Source: Bradyrhizobium sp. Tv2a-2
GTDB taxonomy: Bacteria; Pseudomonadota; Alphaproteobacteria; Rhizobiales; Xanthobacteraceae
DNA length: 64,000 nt
Direction of reading: 5' to 3'
Assembly (NCBI RefSeq): GCF_000472425.1
Contig: NZ_AXAI01000015.1
Span: 142,428 to 206,427 of the forward strand
The notes under the pieces are model-generated. The model searched no databases. It saw nothing but the letters and a program-made list of their open reading frames with translations, and had not been told where the DNA came from. The position numbers and the translations under genes were made by a program. Positions 62,019 to 64,000 of this stretch are shown here, piece by piece (positions within the stretch are counted from its first letter, which is position 1; each line of letters begins with the position of its first letter).

Positions 62019-62423
62019 ATGAACAAGACAATCGCATGTGTTGTTCTCGCCCTGGCGCTGACGTCTTCGGCGGCGAGGGCCGGGGAACGCGTAGGCGACG
62101 CTGCGCTGGGCGCCTTGTCTGGTGCCGTGGTGCTTGGGCCGATCGGGGCCGTGGGTGGCGCGGTGATCGGTTACTCGGCCGGACCGTCGATTGCGCATTC
62201 CTGGGGCTTGAGACGATCGAGCACCAACCGGCAGGCACGCAGAGCCGCGAGCCGGGACACTCGGGCGCCTGCAGGCGACAATCAACCAGTGCCCAACAGT
62301 CAACCTGTTCCCAATCAATCTGCGCCCAAAGATGGAGCCGCTCCTCAAGCGGCCGCCCCAACACGGCAGTCGGCTACGACCACCACGGCTTCCACGGCGC
62401 CGCCAGTGCAGCCACTGGAGTGA
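62019..62423 (+). CDS. secreted protein with glycine-zipper segment
   Basis: A 134-aa protein: signal peptide MNKTIACVVLALALTSSAAR, then a glycine zipper (GDAALGALSGAVVLGPIGAV, GGAVIGYSAGPSIAHSWG). A Pro/Thr/Asn/Gln tail with the repeat QPVPNSQPVPNQ ends the protein. Glycine-zipper exported proteins often associate with membranes. The ATG at 62019 is chosen because the signal peptide starts there. Confidence 0.68.
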   Translation: MNKTIACVVLALALTSSAARAGERVGDAALGALSGAVVLGPIGAVGGAVIGYSAGPSIAHSWGLRRSSTNRQARRAASRDTRAPAGDNQPVPNSQPVPNQSAPKDGAAPQAAAPTRQSATTTTASTAPPVQPLE

Positions 62424-62452
62424 GCAGATAGTGTTGTTGATAGGCCATTAGG

Positions 62453-62474
62453 GCGCGGGGCTTCGGTCCAGCGC
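62453..62474. repeat. UUCG hairpin element, copy 5
   Basis: GCGCGGGGCTTCGGTCCAGC then GC, 30 bp past the stop of the glycine-zipper gene. GCGC/GCGC outer and GGGC/GTCC inner stems around TTCG. Confidence 0.55.
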
Positions 62475-62657
62475 TTGCTACTTGCAGTCTGCCCACATAC
62501 TTCGCGGCCTGCAAAAAAAACGAGTGACCATCGGCCTTCCTAAGCCCGCCCCAGCGCCGCCTTTTTGACAGTCTTGCCAATCACAAGCTGGCTAGGAAAG
62601 GCCGCCATTTGTCCAACGGGAGGATAGCGTTTTGCTGCGACTAAGGAAGATTACAGC

Positions 62658-63050
62658 ATGCCTGTAGCGTCGGAACGAACGTTGCCGCGGAAAATGGGGT
62701 ATTGTCTGCTCACCCTTGGCACGATCGCCGTGCTGACCAACGCTGCCGCCCGCGCCGAAAATCTCGATCAGGGCAAATCGGCAGTGAAGCTGTTTGCCGA
62801 TAGTTGCGTGACGTGTCATCGCAGTGCACGCGGTCTTGCCAATGGTCGCTTCAGTCTCACGCTCTACATGTTCCTGCAACAGCACTACGTGAGCAATTCG
62901 AGCGCGGCCTGGGAGCTAACTTCCTATCTGGAGTCCCTCGATAGCGTATCACCCAAACGCCGAGCAGCTGCGGCCAAGCCGTCGCCGCCCGCGTCTGGCG
63001 CGTCAGGGGAGGCTTCGCTGCGTCCGCCCATGCCGGTACCGAAACGTTAG
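62658..63050 (+). CDS. small exported c-type cytochrome-like protein
   Basis: A 130-aa protein with an N-terminal signal region (MGYCLLTLGTIAVLTNAAARA within it) and a single heme-binding motif C50-VT-C53-H54 in FADSCVTCHRSARGL. A helix with YMFLQQHYVSNSSAAWELTS and YLESL follows, then a Pro/Ala-rich tail. There is no clear Met ligand block of a classical cytochrome c, so the sixth ligand is unknown. I recall short CVTCH proteins of this kind in Bradyrhizobium. Confidence 0.75.
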   Translation: MPVASERTLPRKMGYCLLTLGTIAVLTNAAARAENLDQGKSAVKLFADSCVTCHRSARGLANGRFSLTLYMFLQQHYVSNSSAAWELTSYLESLDSVSPKRRAAAAKPSPPASGASGEASLRPPMPVPKR

Positions 63051-63163
63051 AGAGGCGAGGCCGAAAACGGCGGGCCGCCTGAGCTGCGCTGAAGTTTCCC
63101 AAACCACTCGAAACTGCTTCATGCAGTCTTTGCGATCCTTGCCGATAAAGGGCGCGCGAGCGG

Positions 63164-63361
63164 TTATCCCCCGTTGCCGTTGGAGGAATTTTTATCAGCC
63201 GCCAGCCTCAGCTCGATTTGGTTGGCTTGCTCCCTCGTCAGATTAACCGCCGGATTAGTCCCCACCAGTGCCGGTGCCTTACGTTCGCGGTCGCAAACCA
63301 TCCAGCCTTTAGAGCCCTGGCGCACCAGAAATCTTGGCGCAGGAGGTGAGTTGTCGCTCAT
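63164..63361 (-). CDS. 65-aa protein of the RQGxKGWMVxDRERKAPA family
   Basis: Encodes MSDNSPPAPRFLVRQGSKGW, then MVCDRERKAPALVGTNPAVN and LTREQANQIELRLAADKNSS. Start at 63361; an ATG one codon earlier (63364) is equally possible. It is the intact relative of the broken copy at 42455-42687. Family function unknown. Confidence 0.7.
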   Translation of the reverse strand: MSDNSPPAPRFLVRQGSKGWMVCDRERKAPALVGTNPAVNLTREQANQIELRLAADKNSSNGNGG

Positions 63362-63465
63362 CATGGGCCATCCCGTTCGACCAAAAAAGTCAGCTACGGA
63401 ATGATCGAGCTCTGGGTTTCGTCGGTTCTGTGCGCACTGTTCCCGAGCACGCCGAGGCTCCCTAA

Positions 63466-63493
63466 GAGGCCGCCTCAGTTGGCGGCCTCTTTG
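63466..63493. terminator. hairpin terminator
   Basis: GAGGCCGCC TCAGTT GGCGGCCTC followed by TTTGTTT on the plus strand. It lies 5 bp past the stop of the minus-strand double-glycine gene and may serve that gene (weaker T run). Confidence 0.6.
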
Positions 63494-63497
63494 TTTC

Positions 63498-63701
63498 TCA
63501 CGGGAGGTTGTTGTTGTTGTCGATTGTGTCCCCAAAGGAACTGTTTCCAGTAAAGATGCTGCCGGGGGCAAAGTTTTTAGCCTTAATGCCCGCAATAATC
63601 TGCGCTTCATTTGTGGGTACGGACATTCCGCCGCTGATCTGGTCGAGCTCATCGATCGACAGTTCGAGGGTTTCGGTTCGCGCAATCTGCGTCATGTTCA
63701 T
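63498..63701 (-). CDS. double-glycine leader peptide (bacteriocin/RiPP-precursor-like)
   Basis: A 67-aa protein: MNMTQIARTETLELSIDELD, then QISGG at residues 21-25. The leader fits the consensus LS..EL..ISGG cut by C39 peptidase-containing ABC exporters. The predicted 42-residue core begins MSVPTNEAQIIAGIKAKNFA and ends in an Asn-rich stretch. GCAGGGAGA is a good ribosome site. No modification enzyme or exporter gene is visible; the right side is an IS element. Confidence 0.7.
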   Translation of the reverse strand: MNMTQIARTETLELSIDELDQISGGMSVPTNEAQIIAGIKAKNFAPGSIFTGNSSFGDTIDNNNNLP

Positions 63702-63851
63702 TCTCCCTGCCTCATGAGGGGATTGCTCCCCGTTCAATCTGATGTCGCAGGTTTGGGAGCTATGGCCGAAACTGGGTGATGACGGGTTGAGAGAGGCGGC
63801 GTATCGAGGCGGGTGTCGAGCCTGCCAGAACCTCAAGGAGAGCGATACGCC

Positions 63852-64000
63852 ATGACCGAGACTACCAACGTTTTTGCTTTTCGTCAGCCCTCCGCGGTTG
63901 ACGATCCACTGACCGATATCCTCCGCGCCGGGGCGCGCGACCTGCTCGCCAGGGCGGTCGAGATCGAGGTCGACACGTTTCTGGCCAGCACGTCCGAGCT
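63852..64000 (+). mobile_element. IS256-family transposase, 5' part
   Basis: The frame begins MTETTNVFAFRQPSAVDDPL, then TDILRAGARDLLARAVEIEV, the typical N-terminus of IS256/Mutator-type transposases, and runs off the window. The left end of the element should lie in 63735-63851; the exact inverted repeat cannot be fixed without its partner. Confidence 0.85.

Overview
The window looks like chromosomal DNA of a Bradyrhizobium-type alphaproteobacterium (Nitrobacteraceae). The evidence is high GC content with GC-rich third codon positions, several interspersed palindromic repeats of the kind scattered through Bradyrhizobium and Rhodopseudomonas genomes, Omp25/31-type porins, DUF3551 proteins, and many short conserved proteins I associate with that genus. 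This assignment rests on recognition, not on a database search.

Bases 1-33,500 are mostly core genome. In order they hold: the 3' end of an acyl-CoA synthetase gene, a two-domain PPC protein, a tandem pair of small AAA ATPases, a HAD phosphatase, a dienelactone-hydrolase-like enzyme, uvrA, three tandem porin genes, ssb, gyrA, a CadC-like and a LuxR-like regulator, coaD, two cyclophilins, queA, asd, tgt, a caspase-like protein, a DMT transporter, RidA, ilvE and a formyltransferase-like gene. Two regulatory layers are readable. Direct-repeat LexA boxes (GTTC-N7-GTTC) lie upstream of uvrA and ssb, and a third matching site lies 63 bp before the ATPase pair. The 267-bp gap between asd and tgt holds what appears to be a complete amino-acid attenuator for asd: a 23-codon leader peptide with five Thr and three Lys codons, an antiterminator pairing, and a rho-independent terminator just before the asd start.

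Bases 33,500-41,400 are a mixed zone: small secreted and membrane proteins, a B3-like metallo-beta-lactamase-fold protein with changed zinc ligands, an OmpR-like regulator with a degenerate receiver, and a LysR / cupin / MFS-transporter group.

Bases 41,400-64,000 are accessory DNA crowded with very small genes, 23 to 160 codons long, many in two or three copies inside the window and several clearly decayed. Families seen more than once include DUF3551 proteins, a 61-aa basic protein, a Cys-rich secreted protein with a convergent 27-28 aa membrane micro-protein, three decayed copies of a small gene starting MPLKPI, two damaged members of a family starting MADVRLIKHEA (one fused to a DUF2061 gene), a PEP-CTERM protein next to a frameshifted relative, and several hairpin or noncoding repeats. 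A terminase fragment, a superinfection-immunity-like gene and an IS256-family transposase at the right edge mark the region as shaped by mobile DNA. A double-glycine leader peptide gene sits beside the IS.

I found no tRNA, rRNA or CRISPR array. Candidate small RNAs are proposed from stem-loop and terminator structure only.
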